From Liriodendron chinense (taxonomy: Eukaryota; Streptophyta; Magnoliopsida; Magnoliales; Magnoliaceae): DNA of 64,000 nt. Location: NCBI GenBank assembly GCA_003013855.2, contig ML058370.1:2480001-2544000 (forward strand), given 5' to 3'. The notes beneath the pieces are model-generated. The model ran no database searches. It was not told where the DNA came from and was given only the letters and a program-made list of their open reading frames with translations. Below, in pieces: positions 46,501 through 52,963 of the stretch. A program made the translations under genes and the position numbers. The first letter of the stretch is position 1. Each line of letters opens with the position of its first letter.

Positions 46501-47856
46501 AAAGGTTCTGGCCTTCTTGTCCATCTGAGTCCACTCATCTTCCTTCATAAATTTCAGCCGCTTCACAAGGGCGTACTCGAACCCTTGCTCAATTAGGATG
46601 GCCTCCATCTTCATCTTCCATAACTCAAAGTTATTTTTTCTAGAGAACTTCTCAATGTCGAACTTCGCACTTGAAGCCATGTGATCGTCTCAAAATTCGA
46701 ATATGCAACCACCCAATAATATCTCTAAAACCACTTATTAGGAAACCTCGCCGAAGCACAGAAGAGAATCAAACGATAACCGCAAAACCAACAAGCCTAA
46801 GCAAACAATCACACAGAGAACACATTCCATTTTACATGGAAACACCCTTGTGGGAAAAAACCACGACACAGAGCGATCACTATGAATATTAAAAGTACAT
46901 TAGATGAACACCCAAGATGTAAAACCCAAGAGAAAACCCTAGTTCCCTCTCTCCAAAACTCTCTCTCACTCACCTCATACACGTAGAACAATGTATTAGA
47001 TATCCTAATACCCAATTACACACATTTTTATAAGATAAAATTGAAAATAAAAATAATTAGGGCACATCTGCACAAATACACCAACGTTAACACGGTCTCC
47101 AGGAGCCCGACCTGGATGAAAAATGTCCTAAGAGTTTCTACAGAAAATCTGAAATTACATCGGGTGCCCGACCCCCGGTCGGTCGCCCGAACTCCGTATG
47201 AATTCAGTCGATTGAAGGCTCCACCAACATCTACAGCAGGTAAAATGGAATGTTGAGATTGAATCGCATTGCTCAATTCAGATATATAGTGCATTGATCG
47301 GCTTTGGGTGGCCAACAATTAATGCTGACACCAAATGTGCCCCTATAGGGAGCCATATGTGCTATCCATGAGGAACATCTCAGCCGTGTATCATGTGAGT
47401 CCATCATTTAGATGACCTGGCTTATGAAAATCAGGTGTGCCAAACATGGACATTGAATTCAGTCAAGTTCTTAACTTTTCTGGAGGATAACTTGTTCTTG
47501 GGTCAGGTCTTAAACATGGTGGGTCCCACTTGGTGTATGGATATGATGCCCCACACTGCATGTAGTGGTCCATATGAGCTCCACACTGATAAATCTACAG
47601 ACTGATGAGTGATCGGCCCATGTTGATTGTGCTAGGTTTCAAATACACGAACATACCGTGCTGTGTCGTCAGTGACCATAATGGGACCAAATCTTGCGTT
47701 CCCGATCAACCACCATGCCAAGACAGGGACCAGCATCTCTTTTGGGATGCATTCCACCCGACTCAAGCCGTAAATGCCATGGTCGGCATCGGATGCTTCA
47801 ACCAGTCCACCCTCGTATGCACTCCCATGAATATCGAACAGCTCGCACAGGTTTGA
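24965..47856 (+). CDS. GDSL esterase/lipase, five exons, complete
   Basis: Joined exons 24965-25220, 25961-26091, 27418-27663, 41597-41849 and 47636-47856 give 1107 nt (368 residues plus stop), all with GT-AG introns and consistent phases. The protein belongs to the plant GDSL-type SGNH hydrolases, secreted esterases acting on lipids or acylated wall components. An N-terminal hydrophobic segment (residues 10-26) fits a signal peptide. The catalytic blocks are complete: FGDSLADSG with Ser43, GLNYASGSAGI with Gly117, VGSNDY with Asn176, and FWDAFHPT with Asp333 and His336. Length is normal for the family (about 350-380). A second Met lies at residue 6. Introns 3 and 4 are inflated to 13.9 and 5.8 kb by retrotransposons, both antisense to the gene. 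No frame break is visible, so the gene may be functional if these introns are spliced. The substrate cannot be predicted. Confidence 0.93.
25221..25960 (+). other. GDSL intron 1 (740 bp)
   Basis: Bounded by GTAACC and TCCATTGCAG. No repeat or gene recognised inside. Confidence 0.75.
25961..26091 (+). CDS. GDSL gene exon 2
   Basis: 131 nt between acceptor TTGCAG and donor GTAAGA. Codes for residues 86-129 with block II (NYASGSAGILP). Exon 1 ends in phase 1 and this exon restores phase 0. Confidence 0.92.
26429..26577 (+). repeat. Tandem repeat, three units of about 50 bp, in GDSL intron 2
   Basis: Units of 'ggtttttgaactacaggcat' plus 'agggccttaggttcatgtat' occur three times with few changes. 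Confidence 0.85.
27248..27388 (+). repeat. Tandem duplication of about 70 bp in GDSL intron 2
   Basis: 'ggatcttggatgaatctctt' to 'cggtttctta' is repeated at once as 'gggatcttgcatgaatctct' to 'ctggtttctta'. The second copy ends about 30 bp before exon 3. Confidence 0.85.
27418..27663 (+). CDS. GDSL gene exon 3
   Basis: 246 nt in phase 0 on both sides, residues 130-211, starting GKCIWLGEQI and carrying block III (LVGSNDYINNY, oxyanion-hole Asn176). The donor is GTAAAA after 'catttgaag'. Confidence 0.93.
27664..28606 (+). other. Start of GDSL intron 3, no gene recognised
   Basis: Non-coding. Reading past the donor at 27664 soon loses similarity to the family, which supports the splice site. 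Contains (CT)n at 28421-28461 and (GT)n at 28499-28527. Confidence 0.7.
28421..28527. repeat. (CT)n and (GT)n microsatellites
   Basis: About 20 CT dinucleotides (28421-28461) and about 14 GT dinucleotides (28499-28527), separated by 37 bp. Confidence 0.95.
28607..29235 (-). repeat. 3' LTR of copia 2
   Basis: 629 bp, aligned with 33728-34347. On the minus strand it is preceded by the purine-rich 'aagtgggagat' (29236-29246), the polypurine tract. Confidence 0.9.
29306..30067 (-). pseudogene. RNase H domain of copia 2
   Basis: Minus-strand frames show PVSTLLANHFKLS, YASAIGSLMYAMVSMRPDIA, VKWILRYLVGT, then after stops ELGKKQVDCKLYSDSQSAIH, HIDIRYHFI and PVDMLTK, which is the end of copia pol. 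At least two stops interrupt it. Confidence 0.9.
30160..30819 (-). pseudogene. Reverse transcriptase of copia 2 (stop-containing)
   Basis: Contains HNKWVYRLKEEHDG, ARLVVKGFQQKAGIDFTEIF, SLYGLKQASRQWYKRF and the active site ILLLYVDDMLVAG. A stop follows ESLDV near 30514, inside the conserved segment that precedes AFLHTDLEE. Confidence 0.92.
31165..32099 (-). pseudogene. GAG-pre-integrase and integrase of copia 2
   Basis: GAG-pre-integrase HQRLGHTSEKWMKELLSKG, then integrase with VHIDVWGPA (first Asp), the second-Asp block and QQNGVAERINRIIIERARS (Glu). In the second block the sequence near 31560 reads LRYNNGGEY where the family has L R.DNGGE(Y/F), so the catalytic Asp is replaced by Asn. A frame break lies at about 31490-31578. 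Confidence 0.9.
32100..32356 (-). pseudogene. Protease region of copia 2
   Basis: The minus-strand segment contains WVVDSSASFHA (protease core, normally D(T/S)G or DS.AS in copia), then LGDDYSCNIVGNGDV and LKDVRHVPSLRRNLIS. The N-terminal side is separated from gag by the hAT insertion. Confidence 0.85.
32357..32876. mobile_element. hAT-type MITE inside copia 2
   Basis: The terminal inverted repeat TAGGGCTGTAAATGG is mirrored by CCATTTACAGCCCTA-like sequence at the right end. The flanking 8-bp sequences are CTCTCCCC and CTCTCCTT, a target duplication with two differences. Internally the repeats are GGGTC(T/G)GGGT and 'cccatttataaatggg'. No transposase. Copia gag and protease coding match up on the two sides, so this is a clean later insertion of 520 bp. 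Confidence 0.85.
32885..33688 (-). pseudogene. Gag of copia 2
   Basis: Start codon at 33688-33686, then GKIRIEKFDGSN, the typical copia gag opening. Near 32975-32930 the intact zinc knuckle CWHCGKKGHMKRDC (CX2CX4HX4C) is visible, followed by a Ser/Lys-rich linker. Frame changes occur near 33240-33420. Confidence 0.85.
33728..34347 (-). repeat. 5' LTR of copia 2 with adjoining primer site
   Basis: 620 bp, TG...CA on both strands. Next to it at about 33714-33725 the minus strand reads TGATATCAGAGC, a one-base variant of the iMet primer site. Confidence 0.88.
34540..34645 (+). repeat. tRNA-like (SINE-head) segment
   Basis: 'gagcaagtggttgtttaacg', then 'tggtatcagagaggaaggtc' and 'tgttcgaatcccgg' resemble an A box and a B box (GTTCGAATCCC) at tRNA spacing. 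It does not fold into a proper tRNA and is not called a tRNA gene. It probably comes from a tRNA-derived SINE; no poly(A) tail was found. Confidence 0.4.
34970..35335 (+). repeat. Degenerate tandem repeat, about 110-130 bp units
   Basis: Recurring blocks '(t/c)atgctaac...ttaagg', 'ccctcccttggatgacc' and 'gtgcattggaccatgattga' occur three to four times. Overlapping minus-strand frames are repeat artefacts. Confidence 0.7.
35109..35139 (+). repeat. C/G homopolymer hairpin
   Basis: 'ccccccc' then 'aa' then a run of about 21 G. It can form a hairpin or a G-quadruplex, and the exact run length is prone to sequencing error. Confidence 0.9.
35625..36935 (-). repeat. Dispersed repeat family A, copy 2 (inverted)
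   Basis: Reverse complement of the landmarks seen at 1925-3365: 'cgcctcaagtgcaaggcttg' (35636-35655) at one end, GACCGGTC palindromes at 36535-36680, a CT-rich stretch at 36690-36740 and 'aaaacatgcattagatagg' at 36837-36855. The frame at 36412-36681 overlaps the palindromes and has no domain. Confidence 0.6.
36936..39735. other. GDSL intron 3 interior, no feature recognised
   Basis: About 2.8 kb without a recognisable gene or clear terminal repeats. Short open frames at 37112, 38545, 38561 and 39235 lack domains. '(gtt)n' occurs at 37123-37150. Confidence 0.5.
39740..40345 (+). pseudogene. LINE 3' end with RNase H domain, 5'-truncated
   Basis: Plus-strand translation with frame changes gives segments of the plant L1-type RNase H domain: SANWSLWYWKAHIE (about 39950), then REAYVVADAFAKLGSLTQWR (about 40025-40090) and LVWGIIFLDRVGLGTIRESF to a stop near 40300. 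A region ending in an A-rich run (about 40318-40345) follows. 5' truncation and an A-rich tail are typical of LINE insertions. It lies sense to the GDSL gene. Confidence 0.7.
40346..41596 (+). other. 3' part of GDSL intron 3, no gene recognised
   Basis: Ends in a long T-rich tract and the acceptor GATTCTCAG. Contains diverged pieces resembling the fold-back repeat (for example 40960-41060), too degenerate to delimit. Confidence 0.6.
41597..41849 (+). CDS. GDSL gene exon 4
   Basis: Residues 212-295 plus one base, starting RLYKLGARKIVVFELGIIGC, the conserved region leading to block IV, and ending PSKFG across the GTGAGA donor. 253 nt, entering in phase 0 and leaving in phase 1. Confidence 0.93.
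41953..42499 (-). repeat. 3' LTR of copia 3
   Basis: About 547 bp. The terminal bases have mutated (AG and AA in place of TG and CA), so the ends are set by alignment with the other LTR. Followed by 'aactcgaccgagg', the complement of a diverged polypurine tract. Confidence 0.75.
42506..42955 (-). repeat. Tandem duplication of about 225 bp inside copia 3
   Basis: The segment from 'accgaggcttccatct' (42506) to 'cacatctccttcctc' is repeated from 42731 to about 42955 with scattered changes. It covers the end of the RNase H coding region and the polypurine-tract side. Copia 4, of the same family, has a single copy. Confidence 0.85.
43000..43602 (-). pseudogene. RNase H domain of copia 3
   Basis: Minus-strand frame with KLSLEQCPKIDEKKQEMSHV, YSSAVGSLTYAMICTRYDIS, VKWLLWYIHG, GYVDSDYVASVDCRRSTSGY and KLQSVVTLSTTEVKYMTVT. 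The C-terminal continuation lies at about 43000-43110, beyond a stop. Confidence 0.9.
43640..44230 (-). pseudogene. Reverse transcriptase of copia 3 (heavily mutated)
   Basis: MDVKTDFLNGEIDEQIYMSQ, then CRLKRSLYCLKQSPRQW are clear. The active-site segment at about 43775-43800 reads YIDDML but is preceded by an in-frame stop. Further stops lie upstream of 44048. Confidence 0.88.
44460..45828 (-). pseudogene. Protease, GAG-pre-integrase and integrase of copia 3
   Basis: From 45828: MDSGYSYHMCPDQS (protease core, here with Met preceding DSG), then TWHACLGHMSEQSMKVLF, VHSDVRRLLPV (first integrase Asp) and SFIDDYSRKV. The second frame (45102-44902) has MRIDNSGEFT (second Asp) and LAKQMNQTLLE, where the family has VAERMNRTL, so the catalytic Glu appears replaced by Lys. 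The third frame (44729-44460) carries the C-terminal KWIFMRYDDGVKGYRLYDP. Confidence 0.88.
45850..46680 (-). pseudogene. Gag of copia 3
   Basis: The start at 46680 gives KFDIEKFSRKNNFELWKMKM and ARTFIQLCLTDDVLYYVM, a copia gag opening. A degenerate zinc knuckle region lies near 46000 ('ctagccacaaccccaacact' on the plus strand). Stops follow 46432. Confidence 0.85.
46737..47229 (-). repeat. 5' LTR of copia 3
   Basis: About 493 bp, ends CCACCAACA at 47229. The primer site next to 46737 is not recognisable, as expected for an old copy. Confidence 0.75.
47636..47856 (+). CDS. GDSL gene exon 5 (last)
   Basis: Residues 296-368 after the acceptor GTGCTAG. Contains RDQHLFWDAFHPTQAVN with the catalytic Asp333 and His336 (block V), the Cys-rich segment CCVV...CVPDQPPC, and stop TGA at 47854-47856. 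Confidence 0.93.
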
Positions 47857-47932
47857 GGGAGATGATACAGCTTCTAATGAGATATTAGTGGATTGAAACT
47901 GTTACATTGGATGGTCCACTTACATGGATTGG

Positions 47933-47938
47933 AATAAA
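47933..47938 (+). terminator. Candidate polyadenylation signal of the GDSL gene
   Basis: AATAAA lies 77 bp after the stop codon, a usual spacing in plants. No experimental support. Confidence 0.5.
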
Positions 47939-48960
47939 TGTGTGTATTGCATCGTAAATTTCCAAAGTTGTTGGTTAAAATAAGAGCAGTGCCTCTGAAT
48001 CTGCCTGTATAAGTATACCATCAACAATGATATTGTTAGATTTATAATATAGAGAGATACTCCTTTGCTTTGAAAGCACTAAAGGTTATCATGCTCCTAT
48101 TTCCACTGGAACACTTAGACAAATGCATTATTTTAGACTGTATGTTCATTGTGTACTGAGTGCAAATTTCACGGGCTATCATGCAAACATCAAACTCATT
48201 TAAACCTATCTGACAAATATGAATCCTTTAATCAATGGTCTTTAGTATAGACATTCAAGCTAATTCACACCAAAGTAGTTCCAATAAAAATTTTGGTACA
48301 TATATTTGTTGCTAGGGGTGTGCTCCAGAAAACTATTGTACTTAGACCTCATAACTCTTTTCAATGGTCAGTCTTGCTTCATCAAGACTGTTAATGCATC
48401 AGGAAAGGCCTGCCAATCCGCCAGGGCATTGTCCAGGATCTTTCAATATGGTTGTTATATTGGGCTGAGCCCGGCCCATTTGTACTTCCAGTCCACACTC
48501 AATCACAAATTTCAAGCCTCATCATCAAGGGAGGAGCCCGTTACTAAATTTAAGTATTTAAGACGAAGGTGAATACTAAGTGGTGGCCCCTGCATGTGTA
48601 CTATATGTCTAGCATGCATGAAGCCGTTTCACGTCTAAAAAATAAATGGACGGTTAAGAGAAAGTGACCAACTATCCAATATACATTTAGCCATCTCATG
48701 ATCTTTAGTTCTTTTTATGTGTGTGTGTATGTGTCTGCGGGTGGGTGAAGGCAGACGGTACAATCATAAGCTATTACTTAAAAGAAAAATTACATACGGA
48801 GGGGGGCAAAAAATCCTGACCTCCAAAACAACAACAAAAAAAAACAAAAAAGCAACCAACATCTGAAAAACAGCTTATCCTTATCAGCAGAAGTACGATA
48901 GTTACACACAGCAACGGGGGCTGCTTTGGTGGATCCAGGAATTTAATGAGGTGGGTGGAT
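47939..48960. other. Downstream flank of the GDSL gene, no gene recognised
   Basis: About 1 kb of AT-rich DNA. The frame at 48306-48572 has no recognisable domain. Confidence 0.5.
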
Positions 48961-48962
48961 CC

Positions 48963-49358
48963 CTGTGAATCCCACCTTGATGTATGTGTCTTACATCCAT
49001 TCCGTCCATCTGTTTTGCCAGCTCATTTTAGGGCATGAGTCCGAAAACGCAGCAGATCCAAGTCTCAGGTGGACCATACCGGAGCAAATAGTGGTGATTG
49101 ACAATAAAAAACTTCTGGTGGGCCACAAAACTTTTAGATCAAGCTGATATTTGTGTTTTCCTAGGAAGTTTTCAATGGTCTGTGTGAGCTTGTCAACAGG
49201 TTGGATGGAAAATAAGTATTACGGTGGGTCTTAGGAAGTTTTCAATGGTGGGTGTTCAATCACCACTGTTTCCTGTAGCATGGTCCACCTGAAAATGATA
49301 CAAAGAAATGTATGGACAGAGTGGATGTAAGACACATACATCAAGGTGGACCCCACAG
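48963..49358. repeat. Fold-back MITE family copy, complete
   Basis: The best-preserved copy. The left arm 'ccttgatgtatgtgtcttac' is mirrored by 'gtaagacacatacatcaagg' at the right, and the inner blocks 'ggtggaccatacc' and 'catggtccacc' also pair. About 395 bp, no open frame. Confidence 0.8.
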
Positions 49359-49362
49359 CAAC

Positions 49363-49790
49363 AACACAATTCCTTGTTTTTTTTTTTTTTTCGATAGCAT
49401 CTCAAGGAGAGGTGGAGAAGAATAACCCAACCTAGTAAGTTTAGTTGTTTAATACTATGCTCCCTACACCCGTTAGAACAGAGCTAGAAGAGGAGGTAGA
49501 ACCGTGGCAAGAAAATTCTGACCTGTCGGGTTCTAGCAGTTAAGGACTTCGTACCACTTGAACGTTCCGTAAAGAAAGTCGAAACCCGTTCTTGAATAAC
49601 AATTAACTCACTCTCTACCGTATTGGAGAGGTAGACGTGGAGAGTTAAGGGTGAGAAGGGTAAAACCGTACAAGGTCTTCTACTCCCAGAGATCGAACCC
49701 CTTACTCTGTGGTGGTGGTGGTGGTGAAAGGAGTAACAATAGTAGGGGTGATTTGAGTGGTGGGTGGAAAGAGTGGAGAGGGTAATCGTT
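49363..49790. other. Region beyond the NLR stop, no LRR continuation
   Basis: No leucine-rich repeat coding is visible in any minus-strand frame, although full-length relatives of the NLR would continue here. The frame at 49484-49825 on the minus strand contains a CAC repeat (His run) and no domain. '(ggt)n' at 49711-49726. Confidence 0.55.
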
Positions 49791-52256
49791 TTAAAGTTCC
49801 TGTTTAAGTGACAGTAGCTTCCCAAGACCTGGCAATTGTTTACACTTCTGACAAGACGAGAGTATCACCTTGACTAGATTAGAGAACGCCGGATCCTCTA
49901 TCCACTTGGGAAGCTTGGAACCTTTGTAATTCACTATTTCCAATTCTTTCAAATTTGTATGGGGCTGGAGGATTTCAAGCACGTCCTCCATTCTCTTCAC
50001 CTCATCATCCGATGCATCTGATGATTCACCACGTCTCTTGTCATACTGCAATGATAGAACATGAAGGTGCTGCTTCCTATACAGTTCTGCCTCTCTAGCT
50101 TCGTCCCCGCTCCTGACATTTTCCAATCCGGTAATTTCAAGTCTTCCTTGAAGATTATTAAGGTATTTCAGTTCACCCCATTTACATCCTTCGTCGCCAC
50201 CACCCACAATGAACTTTGTTAACGTCAGAAGGCCAGTTAGTCTCCCAATACCCGGCGGTAAGTACTTCATACTAATACACCTTTCAAATTCTAGATGTCT
50301 CAGGCTAATCATTTTCCGCATCCCTCTAGGCAGTTTGCTTAGCTTCTTACAGTAATTGAGTCTCAAGGTCTGTAAATTTCTGCAGTTACTAACCCCCTCT
50401 GGCAACTCCTCTACGCCTGTGTCGGACAAATCAAGAAATCTCAAGTGTTTCAACTGTCCCACTGTTAGAGGCAATTTCTTAATGCTAGTGTTACTCAAGT
50501 CCAATGCCCTAAGGCATCTCCAATGATGAAATGAAATTTCTGGCACCATGGAGACACTTGAGTCCACTAGCAACGTCCGCAACTTGGGAGCCTTATACAA
50601 GGTGGACGAAATGCAAGCCGCTTCATCAGCTTCATCACTGACAATTAAAACAGAATGGCGGACTTTGTTTAGGTTCAATAAGGGTTTCTTTCCAATCTCC
50701 ACCAGCGAACAGTCACTCCCTGCAACAAATTGTGCGAGATCGTGAACTAAATCATGCATCTTGTAATTGAGTATGTTCTTGTAATAGTTGAATTCCGCAT
50801 CTTGGAGCAACGAGCATCTTAGTAAATCATCAAAATACATCCCACCAATTTCCTCCATGTCTTCACTTCCCTTGGAGCGGATGAAACCTTGTGCCACCCA
50901 TAACTTGACTATCATATCCTTCTCTATCTCCCAATCTTTTGGAAAAATAGAGAAATACGAGAAGCACTGCTTCAAAGAAGGAGGTAAATCATAGTAGGTT
51001 AGTAACAAAGCAGGTAAAATACCTCCTAGGACATCACCTGAGTTCCATATCTCGCTTCTCAAGACAAACTCCCACTCCCTTCTGGTCCTTCTCGAGCACA
51101 TGGCACTCCCTATTGCCTTCGCTGCAAGAGGCAACCCTCCACACTTCTTCACGATTTCTCTTCCAATGTCTGCCAAATCCAAACGCTCTTCTTTACTCCG
51201 ATGCTCAAGCGCACTTCGGCTGAACACTGACCAGCAATGGACATCAGATAAGACTGCCAGTTTGTGAATGTGAGCCCTTCCCATCGCCAATGCAACCTTT
51301 TCACTACGAGTGGTTATGATGATTCGACTCCCGAATGCACCAGTTTGGAAGGGAAGTCTCAGTTTATCCCACTTCTGACTATCTTCACTCCAAATGTCAT
51401 CCAGAACGAGCAAGAACCTCTTTCCGTGCAACATTTCACGGAGATGGATTTGCAATTGATCCAAGTTTAATTTTTCACCATTAAACTCAGTGTCTGCAGA
51501 TTTTATAATTGATATCGTAATCTGTTTCACATCGAAATCTTCAGAAACACACACCCACATTCTTATGCCAAAATGCCCCCTGACTTTCTCATCGTTGTAA
51601 GCGAGCTGAGCAAGGGTGGTCTTGCCTACGCCTCCCATTCCAACGATAGAAATGACAAAGGGCACCTTAGTTACCCCCTGCAACAGAAAGTCTAGGACTT
51701 CATTTTTTTCATGTTCTCTACCTACGATTGATGGTCGATCGAGTAGGGAGCCTGTTTCTCGCTCCCTGATCTCATCCCGCCTCACTTCATTATCCACTCT
51801 CTCCCTCTCCCCACTATATACTCTAAGGCCCAATTGGTTTTTTTCTTTTTCGATATCATCTAATCTACCCCTCACCTCCTTTATTCTACTCCCAGTTTTG
51901 TGGCGTAACTTGATATGATTGAAGCAAGTAACGGGTGAAAGGAAGCTTTTTACCTTCTTCTTGTTGAAACAGGAGCCATCATCTTCATCTGGTGCTTGTG
52001 ATATGAGAGCTTCTGTTGTCCACTCATCTAGTATGTCGTCCAGATCGTAGGCCACGTCTTTGACCTTTTCCAACCAGATCATCACTGATTTGCCCTTCAC
52101 ACGTCGAGACTGAGCATCTTCAAGCACAGCTTGGATCAAGGTGAATGTACTGGAAAGCCTTTCAACCTCGTTCGTGACTCCGACCAATGAAGCTACCTCA
52201 TCTCCAAGAATTCTATCCAATTTCTCTAATGCAAATGAGACCAGCGAATCAACCAT
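49791..52256 (-). CDS. CC-NB-ARC-LRR disease-resistance protein (RGA-type), C-terminally short
   Basis: Single open frame of 821 residues. Residues 1-150 form the coiled-coil (Rx-type) domain with the EDVID-like motif VAYDLDDILDEW (68-79). The NB-ARC domain holds the P-loop GMGGVGKTT (206-214), RNBS-A IRMWVCVSEDFDV, kinase-2 LLVLDDIW (282-289, with the Trp typical of CC-type NLRs), GSRIIITTRS (309-318), GLPL (374-377), CFSYFSIFPKDWEI (431-444) and the intact MHD switch (500-502). Leucine-rich repeats run from about 555 to the stop after LGKLLSLKQEL. Such proteins are intracellular receptors that detect pathogen effectors and trigger defence. Relatives usually continue for some 100-400 residues in the LRR region, so this one is probably truncated; ligand specificity may be lost or changed. 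Intronless, as is common in this class. Confidence 0.93.
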   Translation of the reverse strand: MVDSLVSFALEKLDRILGDEVASLVGVTNEVERLSSTFTLIQAVLEDAQSRRVKGKSVMIWLEKVKDVAYDLDDILDEWTTEALISQAPDEDDGSCFNKKKVKSFLSPVTCFNHIKLRHKTGSRIKEVRGRLDDIEKEKNQLGLRVYSGERERVDNEVRRDEIRERETGSLLDRPSIVGREHEKNEVLDFLLQGVTKVPFVISIVGMGGVGKTTLAQLAYNDEKVRGHFGIRMWVCVSEDFDVKQITISIIKSADTEFNGEKLNLDQLQIHLREMLHGKRFLLVLDDIWSEDSQKWDKLRLPFQTGAFGSRIIITTRSEKVALAMGRAHIHKLAVLSDVHCWSVFSRSALEHRSKEERLDLADIGREIVKKCGGLPLAAKAIGSAMCSRRTRREWEFVLRSEIWNSGDVLGGILPALLLTYYDLPPSLKQCFSYFSIFPKDWEIEKDMIVKLWVAQGFIRSKGSEDMEEIGGMYFDDLLRCSLLQDAEFNYYKNILNYKMHDLVHDLAQFVAGSDCSLVEIGKKPLLNLNKVRHSVLIVSDEADEAACISSTLYKAPKLRTLLVDSSVSMVPEISFHHWRCLRALDLSNTSIKKLPLTVGQLKHLRFLDLSDTGVEELPEGVSNCRNLQTLRLNYCKKLSKLPRGMRKMISLRHLEFERCISMKYLPPGIGRLTGLLTLTKFIVGGGDEGCKWGELKYLNNLQGRLEITGLENVRSGDEAREAELYRKQHLHVLSLQYDKRRGESSDASDDEVKRMEDVLEILQPHTNLKELEIVNYKGSKLPKWIEDPAFSNLVKVILSSCQKCKQLPGLGKLLSLKQEL

Positions 52257-52376
52257 TTTTTCTTTTTTCTTTTTCTTTTTTTTGGTTTCCTCTCTCCTTT
52301 TGGTAATGGGAAGAAGGGAGGAATTTGATGTGTGATAGAGCTCTGAGAGGCTTAGAAATATGCAATGGTGTAAGGA

Positions 52377-52387
52377 CTTTTATAAGT
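52377..52387 (-). promoter_or_regulatory. TATA box candidate of the NLR gene
   Basis: The minus strand reads CTTATAAAAG, about 120 bp upstream of the ATG at 52256. A pyrimidine-rich leader (52257-52290 region) lies between. Confidence 0.55.
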
Positions 52388-52597
52388 CAAGAAGAGAGGA
52401 TAGAGAGAAGGAAAGAATGCTATGGTCCTCAGCTTGGACAATTGGGCCCTACAGTTCGGTGAGCCGGACTATTGGCCCGATGGGATGGGTCCACACTAGA
52501 TGGACCATGCATCCTACTCCAAAATGAGAGAGAGAAAGAGAGTGAGAGAAATTTCTCCAATCGGATATTTCCAACCCTTTGATTGCAAGCCAACGTT

Positions 52598-52900
52598 CAT
52601 GGGCGCTACTTCGGTGGATCCGGGCTCCACCGAGGTAGGTGGTTCCTTGACTGTGGAGCTCACCTTGATGTATTTTCCTTACATCCACTCTGTCCATCCG
52701 TTTGGAAAGATCATTTTAGTGAACTACTCAAAATACGAAGAAGATCAAAATCTTAGGTGGACCACACCAAAGGAAACAGTGGTGATTAATCATTAAAAAC
52801 TTCTTGTACAAAAAAAAATAAAAATAAAAATTTAACAATTTAATATTTGTATAGTCCATGCATCCAGGTCCTTTTGAGCTTATAAACGGGTTGGATGGAA
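52598..52900. repeat. Fold-back MITE family copy, partial
   Basis: 'caccttgatgtattttcctt', 'actctgtccatccg', 'ggtggaccacaccaaaggaa' and 'gtggtgatt' occur in the family order; the right arm is missing. The preceding 'cttcggtggatccgggctcc' also precedes the copy at 48963, so the family unit may extend further left. Confidence 0.6.
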
Positions 52901-52963
52901 AACAAACATTCCATTGATCCCTAAGATTTGGATTTTCTTCGTCAGATGGTTAAGAGGAGTGTA

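Larger units (their letters stand above)
41953..47229 (-). mobile_element. Ty1-copia LTR retrotransposon 3, in GDSL intron 4
   Basis: Direct LTRs at about 41953-42499 and 46737-47229 share 'gaaacc(t/c)(t/c)gccgaagca', 'gaagagaa(c/t)caaac' and 'acaatccattttacgtgg'-type blocks. Probable target duplication TCTGC/TCTAC with one mismatch. Minus-strand order: gag, protease, integrase, reverse transcriptase, RNase H. Many stops and a lost integrase Glu make it dead. It accounts for nearly all of the 5.8-kb intron: only about 100 bp of intron precede it and about 400 bp follow. Same family as copia 4, judging from the very similar RNase H segments. Confidence 0.9.

Noticed and set aside
49484..49825. 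Continuation of the NLR as a second exon
   Set aside because: The translation contains a His run from a CAC repeat and no leucine-rich pattern; no donor site lies before the NLR stop in a sensible place.
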